64,000 bases of DNA. Origin: Guillardia theta CCMP2712 (Eukaryota; Cryptophyceae; Pyrenomonadales; Geminigeraceae). The stretch lies in NCBI RefSeq assembly GCF_000315625.1, contig NW_005434656.1:586176-650175 (forward strand), read 5' to 3'. Shown here one piece after another: positions 12,711 to 24,178 of the stretch (position 1 is the stretch's first letter; each line of letters starts with the position of its first letter). Below the pieces are notes generated by a model, which was not told the DNA's origin, did no database searches, and was given only the letters and a program-made list of their open reading frames with translations. A program made the position numbers and the translations under genes.

Positions 12711-15700
12711 GAGGAGGGGGAACGGGGAGGAGGAGGGAAGGAAGAGATCAACAGCAGCATCGGCAGGCGTTCTCACCGCGTCCTGGGTCGGTCGGAAGGC
12801 AGGCGGGTCATTCCTTGCGGCTACCGAGATGAGGAAGGACGTGGTGGACTCGTTGATGCCTCCCAGCTCAGTCCCTCCGTTGTCGCTCACCCTCATGGTG
12901 AAGTTCACCAGCCCGAACCGATTTCTCTCCGGCCTCACGATGAGCTTCACGACGCCGCTTGCGCATGCCGTGGGAAACTCGAGGTCCTCGCCCTCGAACA
13001 CACAGAAGGCTCTTAGCTGCGCGATCACTCCGACGGGCCCCGACGACTGCACTAGAGCTACTGACAGCACCTGCTGGACCTCGTTGTAGGCCCCGCTCGA
13101 GATGTTGGCAAAGTGATCCAAGACCGTCAGGTTTTCCCCCTCTTGCAGGGTGATGATGGGCGTTGCGGTGATAACGGGTGCGCTGTTGACCGGAACGACG
13201 TACAAGGAGACCTTCCGCTCGAAGCTGTTGCTGCTGCAACCGCCGTCGGGACCGCTGTCAGTCAAGAGGAGGGAGAAGTTGAGGAAACCATTCCAGTGAG
13301 GCACCAGAGCAAACGAGAGGCTGCCGTTGAAGCCTCGAGTCAGCCAGTCACTCGCCATGGAGCACTGATCAAAGTAGCTCGTGTTGACACTCAGCGTGAC
13401 GTTGGCGTACAGGAAGGCAGACGCCGTGTCTCCCTCCACCTTCATCTGCATCTCCTGACAAGCCTCGTTGGCTGGGCCTGCAAGAACGTGGTAGACGAGG
13501 TCCCGCAAGACCAGCGCCTCCTCCCTCTGCTGCTCGAGGACCGTAAGGAAGATACGATGGTTGCCTTCGCTCATCCCGACCGTCTCGTTGGAGGTGACAG
13601 CGACGTCAAATGATGGAGGGTTGTTGCAGGGCAAGACGTTGATGTCCAGCTCCTGCAAGGCAGAGGTCATGGGATAGTTCGTGCTGCCCCCGTCGTCCTG
13701 CAGCTCAACCCCGAATTTGAACGTGCCGAACTTGTTGAGCATAGACTGGAAGAGGACGGTACCGTTGACGAAAATGTCAGGAAGCGGACTCTCGGAAGCG
13801 GAAGTTCCTTGGAGGTAGGAGACCTTGAAGGTGACCTCCTGGTTCACATCCCCACAAGGGGAGGAGCCACTCGAGATGTTAGTGATCAGCCTGGCAGCCA
13901 AGTACTCGCCTTCATTGATCTGGACTGAAGGTTGCAGCGTGAACTCGGGTGCCGTGTTGTTAAATGAGACTTTGACGCAGAACCTCGAATTACTCTGGTC
14001 CTGTCCGGCATTCGCTGTCCCTCCGTTGTCTCTCAGAACGACGTCGACGCACGTCTCCCCGCAGAGGGAGGGCACGAGCTGGAAGGTCAAGTTCCCCATA
14101 ACGTCAATCTGAGGAAGGGTCAGGAAGTCTGCAGGAGAAGCTGCAGTGAGGTTAAAGGTCAACTCCTGGCTCCTCTCGTCCTCTGCTGCAGCTGGACCCG
14201 GAGCAATGTCCGTGGCAAAGCCAGGGATGGAGACAGGAGCGATCTTGGCCGCTTCGTCCAGCAGCAGCAAACTCTCGATGCGAAACCTGGGAGGCTGATT
14301 CACCGGCAGGACGTTAATGTTGAAGACAGTCCCCGAGAAGTTGCCGTTGGGCAGGATCATCGAGAACTCAAAGGTGGCGTTGCCGTTCTGGTAGGGGACA
14401 AGCTCGAAGACGAGACTGCCGCGGAGGTTGTCGAGCATCTCGACTCGCGGGAACTTGAGGAACATGTAGGAGTGATTGGAGAGCAGCTTGAAGGAGAATT
14501 GACCGTAGAACTTCAGCCTCCTGTCGACGACAACCTCCCTCGTTACTCGGTCGATGAGGTCATACTCAGCCGAGCTCAGCAAGATCTGACTCACTGGGCC
14601 ATAGACTGAGAGAGCGGTGAAGGCCGTCTGAATGAAGTCTTGCGAGTAGATTTCTCTCTGGTCGACGACCTCCCGCTGAACAATTGTCGTGTATCCCACC
14701 CCGATCATTGCCTCCAGCAAGAGCGTTCGTACGACAGTGCTGCCATTCATCCTCACCTCATACTCTACCTGCCCGAAGTCCGTGGGGCCCTTGGCAAGGG
14801 TCAGACGAGACGAGCAGTCGGGCATGAGCTGGTCGCACGAATGAGAGCAGTTTGCCTCCAGTCGAACTGAGGAGAAGACCGGATCTGCAGTCACATTCGC
14901 CCATTCATCATCCATCCTCCTTCGAAACCTCTTGGGGCTCAGCAGGAACGAGATGTGGATCTCGCCGTTGGTGTTCAGGGGAGAGTCTCTACGAGGAAGG
15001 ATGTCCTGCATCAGATTCTCCAGCATGAAAGGACTCTCCCGCGGGTACTCTGCCCCGTAGATCGTCACCGTGCTGTTCGAGATCCTGAACGTCGCCTCTG
15101 CGTCAAAGTTCTTCACATATGCCTCCGCCCTCCGCACCCACTCCCCCGCCGACGGAAACGCTCCCTCCAGCCACCCGCTGTACGTGCTCGCGTTCTCTAC
15201 AAACACCACCGCCTCCTCCTCGCTCAGCCCCACCAGCCCTATCCCGTACACACTCTCTGGCGGCAGTGCCACCACCCTCCCAAGCTCCATCCCCAGACCC
15301 GTCGCCAGCACTCGCCTCGCCTCTGCTAGCGGCACACTCGCCCCGAGCTCAAGCACCGTGTACGTGCACGCGACCACCAGCGAGAAGTTGTGCTCCTCTG
15401 ACGTGTTCCTCCCCGCGTACGCGTATCCCCGCTGCGCGTCGAAGGCTTGAGTGCCTGCCCGCAGGTCCTCCTCGAAGCCGTCGTCCGCTAGCCGCACCCC
15501 TACCAGAGCCTCGCCCGACACCCCTGGCGTCACGGTGAACTCCAGGGTGCCGTTGCTGTGGAAGAAGGGGGGCTGGGCGAACAAGGAGGAAGGGGTAGAG
15601 GCGAGGGAGGTAGAGAAGGTGATGTTCTGATCCGACTCAGAGTCTGAACCGTCAGCCCTGACTCCTCCTTTGGTTAGGTTTGATGCGAAGGCTTCGTAAA

Positions 15701-18700
15701 GCTTGTGCGAGTTCTGGTTCAGATAATTTTTCCAAACGATGATGCCATGGACGTAAGCTTGCTGATTGGCGATGAATTCAGACACACATTGCTCTTGGAA
15801 ACAGAGGCTTTGTAGTCTGAAGTTTGGTGCTTGATTGACAGGCAGGACGTAGAGCTTGAGAAGGCTCCTGTTCTGACTTTGACCACCAGCATCGTCCAAC
15901 AACTTGACCTCAAACTGCTCGATGCCATAGTTGAACTCGCCCATACAGAAGGTCAAGTCACCAGTATGAGAATTAATCTGAACAGAATCTGCCACAAACA
16001 AGCTGCCAATGCCGCAGATACCTTGCTGTGTCATCGAGTCAAAAACAAATAACACAGGAGCGGTTTTGACTCACCGAGCTGATTTGGAAGGAAAGCTGCT
16101 GGGATCGCTCATTTGGAAAGTCTTGTTGAGATGCTAATATGGTGTGTGGGGACAAGATGCTTGTCAGATTGCCTCCATACTGGCAGCTTGACGAAGACGG
16201 GCAATCGACACAGTTCTCGTGAACGAAGATCGAAACAATCTCTTGGTATCCGTCAGGCTGCAGCAGCTTGCACACGTAGGACTCGAACTGCGATATCAGG
16301 TCAGTGCAGCAGATGTTGGGGTTGCTTGTGTTCCACTGGAAGTAAGGAGGGTTGTTGAAGCTCTTCACATCGATGACAAGGGAGATGTTGACAACGCTAG
16401 CGGTCTTCCGGGCGACACAATCTCTGCCGCCATCCGCCCGCAAGATGCAGATGCCCCAGATGTCAGGATCGTCGACGGACGCAGCAAAGATAAACTTCTC
16501 CACCCCGTTCTGCCCAGCCGTCAGGTGGAAGAAGAGGTTTCCCTGCAGGTCAATTGACGGCTGCATCAGGCCAGAGTACGCGGAGGGCAGAGCATCGAAC
16601 AGACTGAACGTGACAATTTGCTGCTGCTCCAGGTACGGCAGCTCGTAGAAAGTTGAGAAGTTGGTAGCAGAGACATCTACGTCCAAGATGACCTCGTCGG
16701 TGGAGTAGGTCAAGGTTTCTGGAACCTCTACAAATTTCAGGACTGACACGTTGAAGAAGTTGGTCACAGTTCCATTCGTTCCATTCATCGTCACCATGAA
16801 CTCTGCCTCCACATACTTGAAGGTCCCAACTACCAGAGTCGTGTTGAGACAGGAGTAGGGCGCCGAGGTCTTGTGGACAAGAGTTCCATTATCGTAGGCA
16901 GAAAGCGTACAGTTGTTTTCTATCTTGATGTCCGACACTCGCAGGTTCGGATCGTCTTCACTGAAACTCGTCCAGTTCCCTCCTTGCATCCGATACCTCA
17001 AAGGAACGACATGGAAATAAACCTGAGGAAACCCATACACATCCAGAGCCGTATCACTCGGAGCCGTAACATTCATTATGAAATCATCCAGCATGAAAGG
17101 ACTCTCCCGCGGGTACTCTGCCCCGTAGATCGTCACCGTGCTGTTCGAGATCCTGAACGTCGCCTCTGCGTCAAAGTTCTTCACATATGCCTCCGCCCTC
17201 CGCACCCACTCCCCCGCCAACGGAAACGCTCCCTCCAGCCACCCGCTGTACGTGCTCGCGTTCTCTACAAACACCACCGCCTCCTCCTCGCTCAGCCCCA
17301 CCAGCCCTATCCCGTACACACTCTCTGGCGGCAGTGCCACCACCCTCCCAAGCTCCATCCCCAGACCCGTCGCCAGCACTCGCCTCGCCTCTGCTAGCGG
17401 CACACTCGCCCCGAGCTCAAGCACCGTGTACGTGCACGCGACCACCAGCGAGAAGTTGTGCTCCTCTGACGTGTTCCTCCCCGCGTACGCGTATCCCCGC
17501 TGCGCGTCGAAGGCTTGAGTGCCTGCCCGCAGGTCCTCCTCGAAGCCGTCGTCCGCTAGCCTCACCCCTACCAGAGCCTCGCCCGACACCCCTGGCGTCA
17601 CGGTGAACTCCAGGGTGCCGTTGCTGTGGAAGAAGGGGGGCTGGGCGAACAAGGAGGAAGGGGTAGAGGCGAGGGAGGTAGAGAAGGTGATGTTCTGATC
17701 CGACTCAGAGTCTGAACCATCCAGGAATGTGCCGCCTTTGAGAATGTTCACGTTGAAATTGTCATACCATCTCAGTGCAGACTTGTTGATTGTGCTTTTC
17801 CATACAACAAACTGATGTCCGAACGGCTTCGATACAACTTGAACCCGCACGTTCAAGGTCTTTCCGCTGCAAGTTTGATCGAACCTGTAAAACTTGAGAT
17901 TGGTGATTAGTGAGAATTCGACAGTGCCAAACTTCTCAAGAGGAAATTCCAACTGGGAGAAAGAGCCGCATTGGTGACGGGCAGGATCGTAAGAGGTGAT
18001 AAGAGCCTCGTCGTTCAACGCGATTCTTGGGACAAACTCATCTGCACCGTCAAAGTTGATGTTCTCAATCATAACACGTATGATCAGGTGAGATCTCGAT
18101 CGCTCAAAGGTTGGAACTTGCAGAGAGAGAGAGCAAGAAGGGGATTCGTAGGACGTGGAGTCACAAGCCAAATCTTGAAAGACAACCTCGGAGTATTGTT
18201 CCTGACAGCACATTCCGACTGCTTGACGTTGCGATGGCAGGCAGGTGTCACAGACTTGAAAGGAAGGGGGCTGGTTGATGGGAAGCACATGAAATGTAAT
18301 GAATACAGGCCCCTGGGCGTTGATCCCTCCACGTTCTACACCCCCATCGTCTTCCAGGTACACAGAGAAAGTCTTCTCGCCGTTGGCATATTCCAGCAGG
18401 CAAGCGGTGAGGTCGCCCGTAGCCACACTGATTGAGGGCCCGAAGGAGAACATCACTGAGTGTCCTAGGGGAGCTCCGACTTGCGTGAAGGTGAAGGACA
18501 AGGTCTGACGGAGCTCGTCTGCCGAGTTGAAGATCGATGGCTTTATAGAGCCCGCAAGGTGACTGAAGGAGACGCCATGCCCGCAGCCCATCGGAAGTTG
18601 TGAGCAATGAAAGCAACTCTCCTCCACCACTATGTCAACCTTGCACGGGTCGTTTGACAGCAGCAGATTCACATAGGCGAGCCGGACGTTTGATCGGTCC

Positions 18701-21700
18701 AAGTCACCCTTGAGTTGCTTGTACTGTGCCAGGAAGTAATTCCTAGAGACAAGCCCGACCGCCATGTCGTGATCGAGCTGATCTATCAGCTTCGTGACCT
18801 CGGCTATCGAGGTGTTCAGAGCTCCCTGCTCCGTCACGAGCGAAAGAGTTTCCTGAGGGTCCTTCAGGTAACGCCCGTGCGGACATGATGCTGAGCAAGA
18901 GACGTCGATGTAAGACGAAAGATCGCACAGGATGGTGAAGTCAGGAGGGTCGTTGACAGGAAGCACGTCGATCGTCAGGTTGTGAATGACGGAGACGTCC
19001 TGGCCCTCCAGCAAAGTGCCACCGTCATCCTGCAGCAGCACATTTAGCCTTACAATGCCGTTGAGGTTCCTCTTCAACGAGAACGACAACGTCCCGTTGC
19101 TAGACAGATGCGGCTGTGTTAGGAACACCAACGACTCTGGAAAGACCTGAAAGGTCAAGAGCTGCCCTTCCTCTGGCCAGTTTTCACCCTTTGGACCGAA
19201 GGAAATGTTGGGCCCTGGTAGGATGTCCACAGCAAAGGAGGAGAGGGACTGCAAGGCGCCATCGAAGTAGACGGTCTCGTTGATGCTGACCAGCGCGTCT
19301 TCGAAACGGAACGAGGGGGCAACATTGACGTGGACGATCTCGATGTGCAATACGAACTGCTTCATCCCGGAGAAGGTGTAGTTGTTGACGGCATCGAACT
19401 CTGCCGCCTCTTCGATGGTGAAGACGATGGAGGTGTTGCCAAACACGTTTGCCCTCGGTTTGAAATGAATGATGTTCCGCTCGATCGTTGGAATGTCCTC
19501 GAAGTAGGAGCTTTCGTAGGAAAAGTTCTTGAAGATCGGAATGCGTGGAGGGATGTCCGACGTCGTTGTGACCTGACGATAAAACATGATGTGATGTCGG
19601 CCTGAATTCTCAAAAATTCTCAAGTTCGACAAGAAGTCCACATCCCAGAAGGAGGAGAGGGAAGAGGGAAGGATAACGTCCAGTCGAAAGGGGAGAGTAT
19701 AGGAATCTTCTCCTCCAAACGCCCTACCTCCATCATCTTGCCTGAAACGAGGAGCAAACAGTCAGAAACCAGCGATGTCACAGCATTGAGGTTGCGCGGA
19801 CTTACAAGGTCACATGGAAGACAACAGTACCAAACTTGTTTGCCCTGACCACGAAGCTCAGCTGACCCTCCGGATTGATGGCTGGCGACTCCAGGAACAT
19901 GTCCTCCATGGAGGCTGAAACTATCTGAACCTGGAACGTCAAGAGTTGATCTGCCTCGATCTGCGTCTGTGTGTGCATAGCGTTCCTCCCTGTCAAGATG
20001 TCCGTAGCCCACTGGAAGGAGTATCCCTGTGCGCTGGGGGACGCCAGGACGTGCACGTCATGACCTATGTAGGATGGCGGGCGGTTGACCTGCAACAAGA
20101 GTCAAGCCCTCAAAGTCGACAAGTAAAGAGATTCTCAGCTCTGCTTTACCTGAGTCCAGACAAACGACGAGGTCCCAGAGATCGCGACAGCGCGCGAGGA
20201 ACTCGCGGCAGCGGCTGGGTCAGCAGACTCGAGGAGGAGCACGTCGACTTGCTTGTCAAAAAACTGCTTCCAGGGAGTGTCGATGTCCCACACGGGCAGT
20301 GGACAGACAACTCGGAAGGAGTCCACCGGGCTCGAAGGGGAGGAGAGGACTGAAAAGATCTCAAACCGGCTCTCGAACCCTTGTTTGTTTATGAGCTCGT
20401 CTGAATGAAAAGTGACCAACACCACACCGCTGCTGGAGGCCGTTGCTGCCTCGGCCGGGCCTGGGGATCCGGTCAAGCTCCTGATCAACGTCTTGTCGCT
20501 ACACGCGATATCGAAGCAATCCCAGATCTCCACGAAGTCCCAGTCAAGCTCAGTCTCGAAGCGAGGAAACTGGAGGAAGAGGCTCTGGGCACCTTGGGGA
20601 GCTAGGATCCAGCACTTGAAGGTGTTGATGGGGTAATCTTGATCCGGAGGAGACCCGTCGGTGAAGCCTCCCCACTGCAGGTACGTGCAGACCTGTGCCA
20701 GGTCTTGGCTCTGAGTGATGGAGTTGCGAGGGATAGTTGCTTCGTAGGGAGCGATGTCAACCTGAAGGGTGAGTTGACACGTGTAGTTCCTGGTGGCGAT
20801 GAGGCCGAAGGCATGGGCAGTGACCGAGGCATTCGCGGAGATGAAGTCACTGAGACCTCTCCTGTCTCCGAAGTTTGGAGTGAGCTCTGCAAAGTGGGGG
20901 AAGAAGTAGAACGACCCGACTTGAATCTTGAAACAAGTTGTATCCCCTTCAGAGCAGGTCCGATTCAATTCAGAGTCCGTCGTGTTCGTAAGAAGGAACG
21001 AAAGATCTGGCAGAGCATATCTGTTGAAGTCTGGAGAGCTTCTGATAGGACGAGGATAAACCTCGATGAAGTCTATCGGAACAACTCCAGAGGCACTGAG
21101 CCACGTCGGAGTGGTGCATTTGTAAAGGCTGTATGAAACAAAGCTTGCTCTGCTCAGAAGACCGTCGAAGTTGCAGAACGCTGTAAGGTTCGGCATGAAC
21201 GCACCTAGGATGTGCACCTCTGTACCTCCTGCTGCTGAACCTACGGTGTTCTGAATCCCATGCAGCTCACGACGAATCCAGAAGGAGGGAGGACGAGGGC
21301 CTTCAAAAGCTAGCTGCGAGGCCTGACCCTCTGACAAGAGAATAGACAGGCTGATGTTCTGTCGCGTCTCAAAGCTCCACTCCGAAAAATTGCAGACAAT
21401 TGCAGACTGGTTCTCGACCCGTGCATTCGATGTTGTGCCGTAGGCTTGCTTACTCTGAGAAGCGTCTTCAAAGCAGAAAAAGTCGCAGATGTAGCTTGAA
21501 AGCTCGTCAAAACCAAAACCAAAAACGGTGACGAGACTAGTTTGCAGAACCTGGCTTGTAGTTGTTGAGGAAATAGCATAATCCCAGACGGTATCAAAAA
21601 GAATTGAGCATCCATTGATATGAAGATTTCCGCTGCATTGGAGCGTGTCTTGTACATGAAAGGTATTGTTCGTGAAAGGTATTAACATCTCTTCATAAAG

Positions 21701-24178
21701 AATCAGCAGTGCAACATATCCTGACCGTTTGCCAGCTGCAAACATGGAGCCCCAAACAGGAAGAGGGCAGCTCAATGTGGAGGAGTTAAAGACAGATGCG
21801 TTGGTCCTGACCACTTCCTTCTCACTCCTAGTGAATTGACATGTGTAAACTTTCATAGCGTCGAAGCCATACCCTTTGATGCCCAGCGGCTCGCTGGACT
21901 TTGCAGAAAACTGCAGACTTGTCTCTGAGAATTCATCCCAGCCCTCGCTGACCTCAAAGATGCTTTTTTCTTCACTTCCAATGAAAGTCATGTTGAGGTG
22001 AGAATCCCTGTACTGCACGACCAGCCTTACTTTGCCGGCCGGCAGATACCACTTGGGCAGACTGCAAAGAATATCATTCTCCCCCAAGGACTGTCCCACG
22101 CCAAGTTTGCTTGGCCCACCATTCAGAGGTATGAAGAGGCAGTCGTAGAGGGGCTCGGCGAAACCCTGACCCTTTACAGTGACGTTTGCACCCTCCTTCC
22201 CCAGGACGACAGGGGTGCCGATGGAATTCCACTGACTCTCGAAGACGAGAACGTTTCCACCTCCCATGTAAGATACCACGTTGCCGTCTTCGATGACTGA
22301 CACCTCGGTGGTAGAGACGTTTGACGCTGGACTGATACATGTAAGCACTTGACTGGAAACGAACTGTGCACCTCCACTAGAGAACTGGAAGTCACACATG
22401 TAGGAAGAGCGATCTGAGAACCCGTACCCGTGCACGGTGATTACTGACCCTCCTTTGAACGGGGCCGAATTTGGTGAAATGTGTGACCAACTTGAATAGA
22501 AACTTACCCGGTTGGTGCTGAATTGACAAGTAGATGACGAGTTTGATGTGAAATTTCTATATAATACAGTGCGAGAAGGAAGTTCGTGTATAAGAATGCT
22601 CGCGGTTCCATGCTCTAAACAATCACTCCATGCTGGTGTTTGGCATGACAAAATGGTAGGACTGACGAATGTTGCAGGTGAGGTATAAAGAGACCCCGCA
22701 CAAGTTTCAACATTTCCAACCGGGGAATACTTGCACGTGTAGGTCTTATCGACGGCAAATCCAAATCCGGAGATGTTGAATTCGATCAATTCGCTGACAG
22801 GAAAGGTTGTATTGCACTTGTTGATTGAAAACCAGAATGGAAAAATTTGAAATTGTACACATTCACTATTTACATGAACGATGTTCCCGTTTTCTGTCAG
22901 GCTGACGCAAACGGATCCATGCGATCCCTGCCATTGTTCCATAGGACAAACCAATTCAAACGTATTGACTACGTCACATTTGGTGTTGAGAGTACTGTTG
23001 AACCGTAGCGAGTACACGGCAGAGACATCAAAACCTGCACCAGAGATTGTTAGGGAGATTCCACCCGAGGCAAATGCTTGTCTCGGCCAAACCGAATTCC
23101 ATTCGGCATAAAAGCTAAACGACACATCCTCAGTTCCAAAAACAGCAGAATTCTCATAGCCATCATAGGAGACGAGAAGGCTAAGGTTGACAATTCCTGA
23201 TTTGAAGGGCCACGTCGGAATTTGGCACTGTAAAGTGTTTGCATTGACAAAAAGCGCAGTCTCAGAAACATTCAGACCCTGGCTGTTGCGAATAACACAC
23301 AAATAATCATAACTTCCACCAAAACCAGAACCAGCCACGACTATGCTTTGATTCCCATTGGCAGATATCGGGCGGATAAACCAAGAGCTTCGGTCACTAA
23401 AAGTTTCGAGGTCACTGCTCAAGGCTGCTCGGCTCCACGTGGCAAAGAAGTACAAATAGCATGTGTGAACGTGGCAGGGAAAGGTCGGGATCTTTTCCAA
23501 CGTCCTTGCATCGCCCTCTGTGAATGCAACCTCGGTTCCTTCGAACTGCAATGTGACAGAAATAGGTGGATTGCTTGCTGGGCTAAGCCCAATCTCACGT
23601 GACTGGATTGATGCTGAGAAGATTGTACCCCAAGCTGGTATGTTACATGCGACATGCGAAGAATCCGCCATGCCAAAGGTCGACAAAACTTCGTTGCCAT
23701 TTCGTCTGAAAATACATTGATACATTTGTGAATATTGTGAGGAGCCTATGAACCCATAACCTGTAAACAATATTTGCCCACCCCCCGTACTTGAGATTGG
23801 TATTCCATCCAAGCTCGATTGTTCCCATCCTTGAAACACGTCGACATTCATGCCACTCTCGTTTCCAACGAACAACACAGGCCGTTTGCTCTCCTCGGTG
23901 ATGATGAGTTCTGCCAACCCCGCATGGTGACCCCAAGTGTCGACGAGACAGGTGAGAATATTGTTCTCTTCGATATCTGCAACGACGCTTAACCTAAATT
24001 GATCCAACTTAAATGTACAGTTGTATTGCTTGCTCTCACTGCGAAAATCCTGGCCGTTCACAGTGATTGTAAATCCCCCCTTAGCCGGCACTGAAGAAGG
24101 GTTGATCGTTTCCCAAACTGGATAATTACAATGGATGCGATCGATCATGATAATCAGGAAGAGGAATGGCAACTTCAT
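1074..24178 (-). CDS. Giant secreted modular adhesion-like protein (TIG, CUB, cadherin-like, LamG, EPTP, VGG-propeller)
   Basis: The start ATG at 24178 opens a signal peptide (MKLPFLFLIIMIDRIHC), and the stop is the TGA at 1074-1076. The first coding exon is about 4 kb (24178 to about 20151). It splices in phase into VNRPPSYIG (exon near 20092-19805), then into QDDGGRAFGG, and on through long exons at 19.7-16.1, 16.0-12.8 and 10.0-6.5 kb and many smaller ones. At every junction checked the cadherin-like motif is restored across a GT-AG intron, so I treat this as one gene. It encodes roughly 6,500-7,000 residues with many N-x-S/T sequons and Cys pairs. No membrane helix is evident at the C-terminus (last residues GPASASCSL), which suggests secretion. 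Domain order is listed in separate entries. Such proteins usually act in cell-surface adhesion or matrix; that role is inference. It could be two genes if an unseen stop exists in the 10.8-12.6 kb region, where exons are small. Confidence 0.8.
1080..2800 (-). other. C-terminal propeller of L-x-VGG-x-F repeats (Rax2/delta-60-like)
   Basis: At least six repeats can be read across small exons: QLFVGGTFRNVA with HLVMWDGN, FLVVGGTFSTV, CGGLAQWDGATWSCVGG, VLYVGGPFGALG with GLAMFNGSW, LVVGGSFRGIGG, FLYVGGKFSTTDG and the terminal CLLLGGAFE. This repeat style (hydrophobic-V-G-G-x-F followed by WDG) is known from Rax2-type cell-polarity proteins and from bacterial delta-60 repeats, and is expected to form a beta-propeller. 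The hydrophobic terminal segment GMLGAAVFTFTYSSSCLLLG fits this repeat better than a membrane helix. Confidence 0.65.
2870..3130 (-). other. TIG/IPT domain preceding the VGG propeller
   Basis: The minus strand reads VSSISPAFGPRSGGTWITIS then GQSF, and later CPVLSWSVNRIVCITPPG. This is a typical TIG/IPT immunoglobulin-like domain with the S-P-x-x-G-P-x-x-G-G-T opening and the closing Cys-x-x-Pro-Pro. Confidence 0.75.
3238..3384 (-). repeat. GGA/TCC trinucleotide microsatellite in an intron of the giant gene
   Basis: About 35 GGA triplets (TCC on the coding strand) occupy 3268-3375. A donor (AAG before gtgaccg) and an acceptor (ctttcag before GTCCTGCCC) flank the tract and join LLLK to VLPGQF in phase. 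An unspliced reading would give about 35 prolines; splicing is the more likely interpretation. Confidence 0.75.
6400..8760 (-). other. EPTP-like propeller repeats of the giant protein
   Basis: Repeats of the form Y-L-L-V-A-R-D-W-N-G, YLAVADKTNGDASGV and YLLVFARERSYLYRWNGF are spaced about 45-60 residues apart. They match the EPTP (epitempin) style in which each blade contains a hydrophobic 'FxxGxxxYLAVAN' strand. A second, shorter stretch of similar character lies at 10118-10813 (FLYTIEYETDTLSLYSWLNG). Confidence 0.5.
9240..9804 (-). other. LamG / concanavalin-like domain of the giant protein
   Basis: The segment contains VSIELWFSIEATN, RKFAGLVSTRDGYF, GEWKHLVCSYDSKFLQIFLD with GENV, and AIKSLRVFSRSLSAEQVRYL. 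These are the hallmarks of laminin-G-type (LamG_3, ConA-like) jelly-roll domains, including the 'W-x-H-L-V-x-x-Y-D' strand and the closing 'x-V-x-x-R-x-L-S-x-x-E' motif. Confidence 0.8.
12651..12776 (-). repeat. Intron with CAG/CTG tract in the giant gene
   Basis: The 126-nt intron runs from GT at 12776 to AG at 12651 and joins RPTQDA to VAQDSGFVV. It contains about ten GCT/CTG triplets, which read as poly-Ala if the intron is not removed. Position in an intron is inferred from the in-phase junction. Confidence 0.65.
15019..15650 (-). repeat. 632-bp near-identical intragenic repeat, copy A
   Basis: This segment equals 17087-17718 at a constant offset of 2068 bp with no indels. I see only two mismatches: 15151 G versus 17219 A (Ser to Leu in the protein) and 15494 G versus 17562 T (silent, both Arg). 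It encodes about 210 residues from the SESDQNITFSTSLAS strand through RLADDGFEEDLRAG to the YGAEYPRESPFML end. Similarity stops abruptly on both sides while the flanking domains are only distantly related. Confidence 0.95.
17087..17718 (-). repeat. 632-bp near-identical intragenic repeat, copy B
   Basis: Partner of 15019-15650. The reading frame is preserved in both copies and both lie in uninterrupted long exons, so the protein contains the same 210-residue block twice, about 690 residues apart. Confidence 0.95.
20350..20700 (-). other. CUB domain of the giant protein
   Basis: The minus strand reads CTYLQWGGFTDGS, then YPINTFKCWILAPQGAQSLF, LDWDFVEIWDCF and VLVTFHSDELINKQGF. This is a canonical CUB domain with its paired cysteines, the 'W-x-I-x-A-P' strand, the 'D-F-V-E-I-W-D' strand and the 'F-x-S-D-x-x-x-x-x-G-F' end. 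It sits between the TIG array and the cadherin-like array. Confidence 0.85.
20760..24121 (-). other. N-terminal array of about 11 TIG-like repeats
   Basis: The repeats are about 95-130 residues long. Each opens with an aromatic 'F-x-x-x-W' and P-x-x-x-x-x-G-G-x-x-x-x-V-x-G-x-G-F (for example SAPFKGGSVITVHGYGF, VPAKGGFTITVNGQDF), has a central Y-x-C-x-F, and closes with L-x-C-x-x-P-x-W. The Cys pair in each repeat probably forms a disulfide. All lie in one 4-kb exon. Confidence 0.8.

Larger units (their letters stand above)
10850..20095 (-). other. Array of cadherin-like VNxPP / DDGG repeats
   Basis: Roughly 20 repeats of about 110-140 residues carry a closing strand with I-x-V-L-P-V-N-x-P-P-x-F (for example DVLPVNDPPDFTI, VLPVNQPPSFQV, VLPCNNPPSFDV, AARNDPPAFRP) and an internal V-x-L-x-D-D-G-G. 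This is the pattern of cadherin-like tandem repeats in large extracellular proteins of bacteria and protists. Further copies occur at 3754-5334. Confidence 0.75.

Noticed and set aside
14955-17606. + strand Pro/Ser/Thr-rich ORFs that occur twice
   Set aside because: They are antisense shadows of the duplicated 632-bp coding block.
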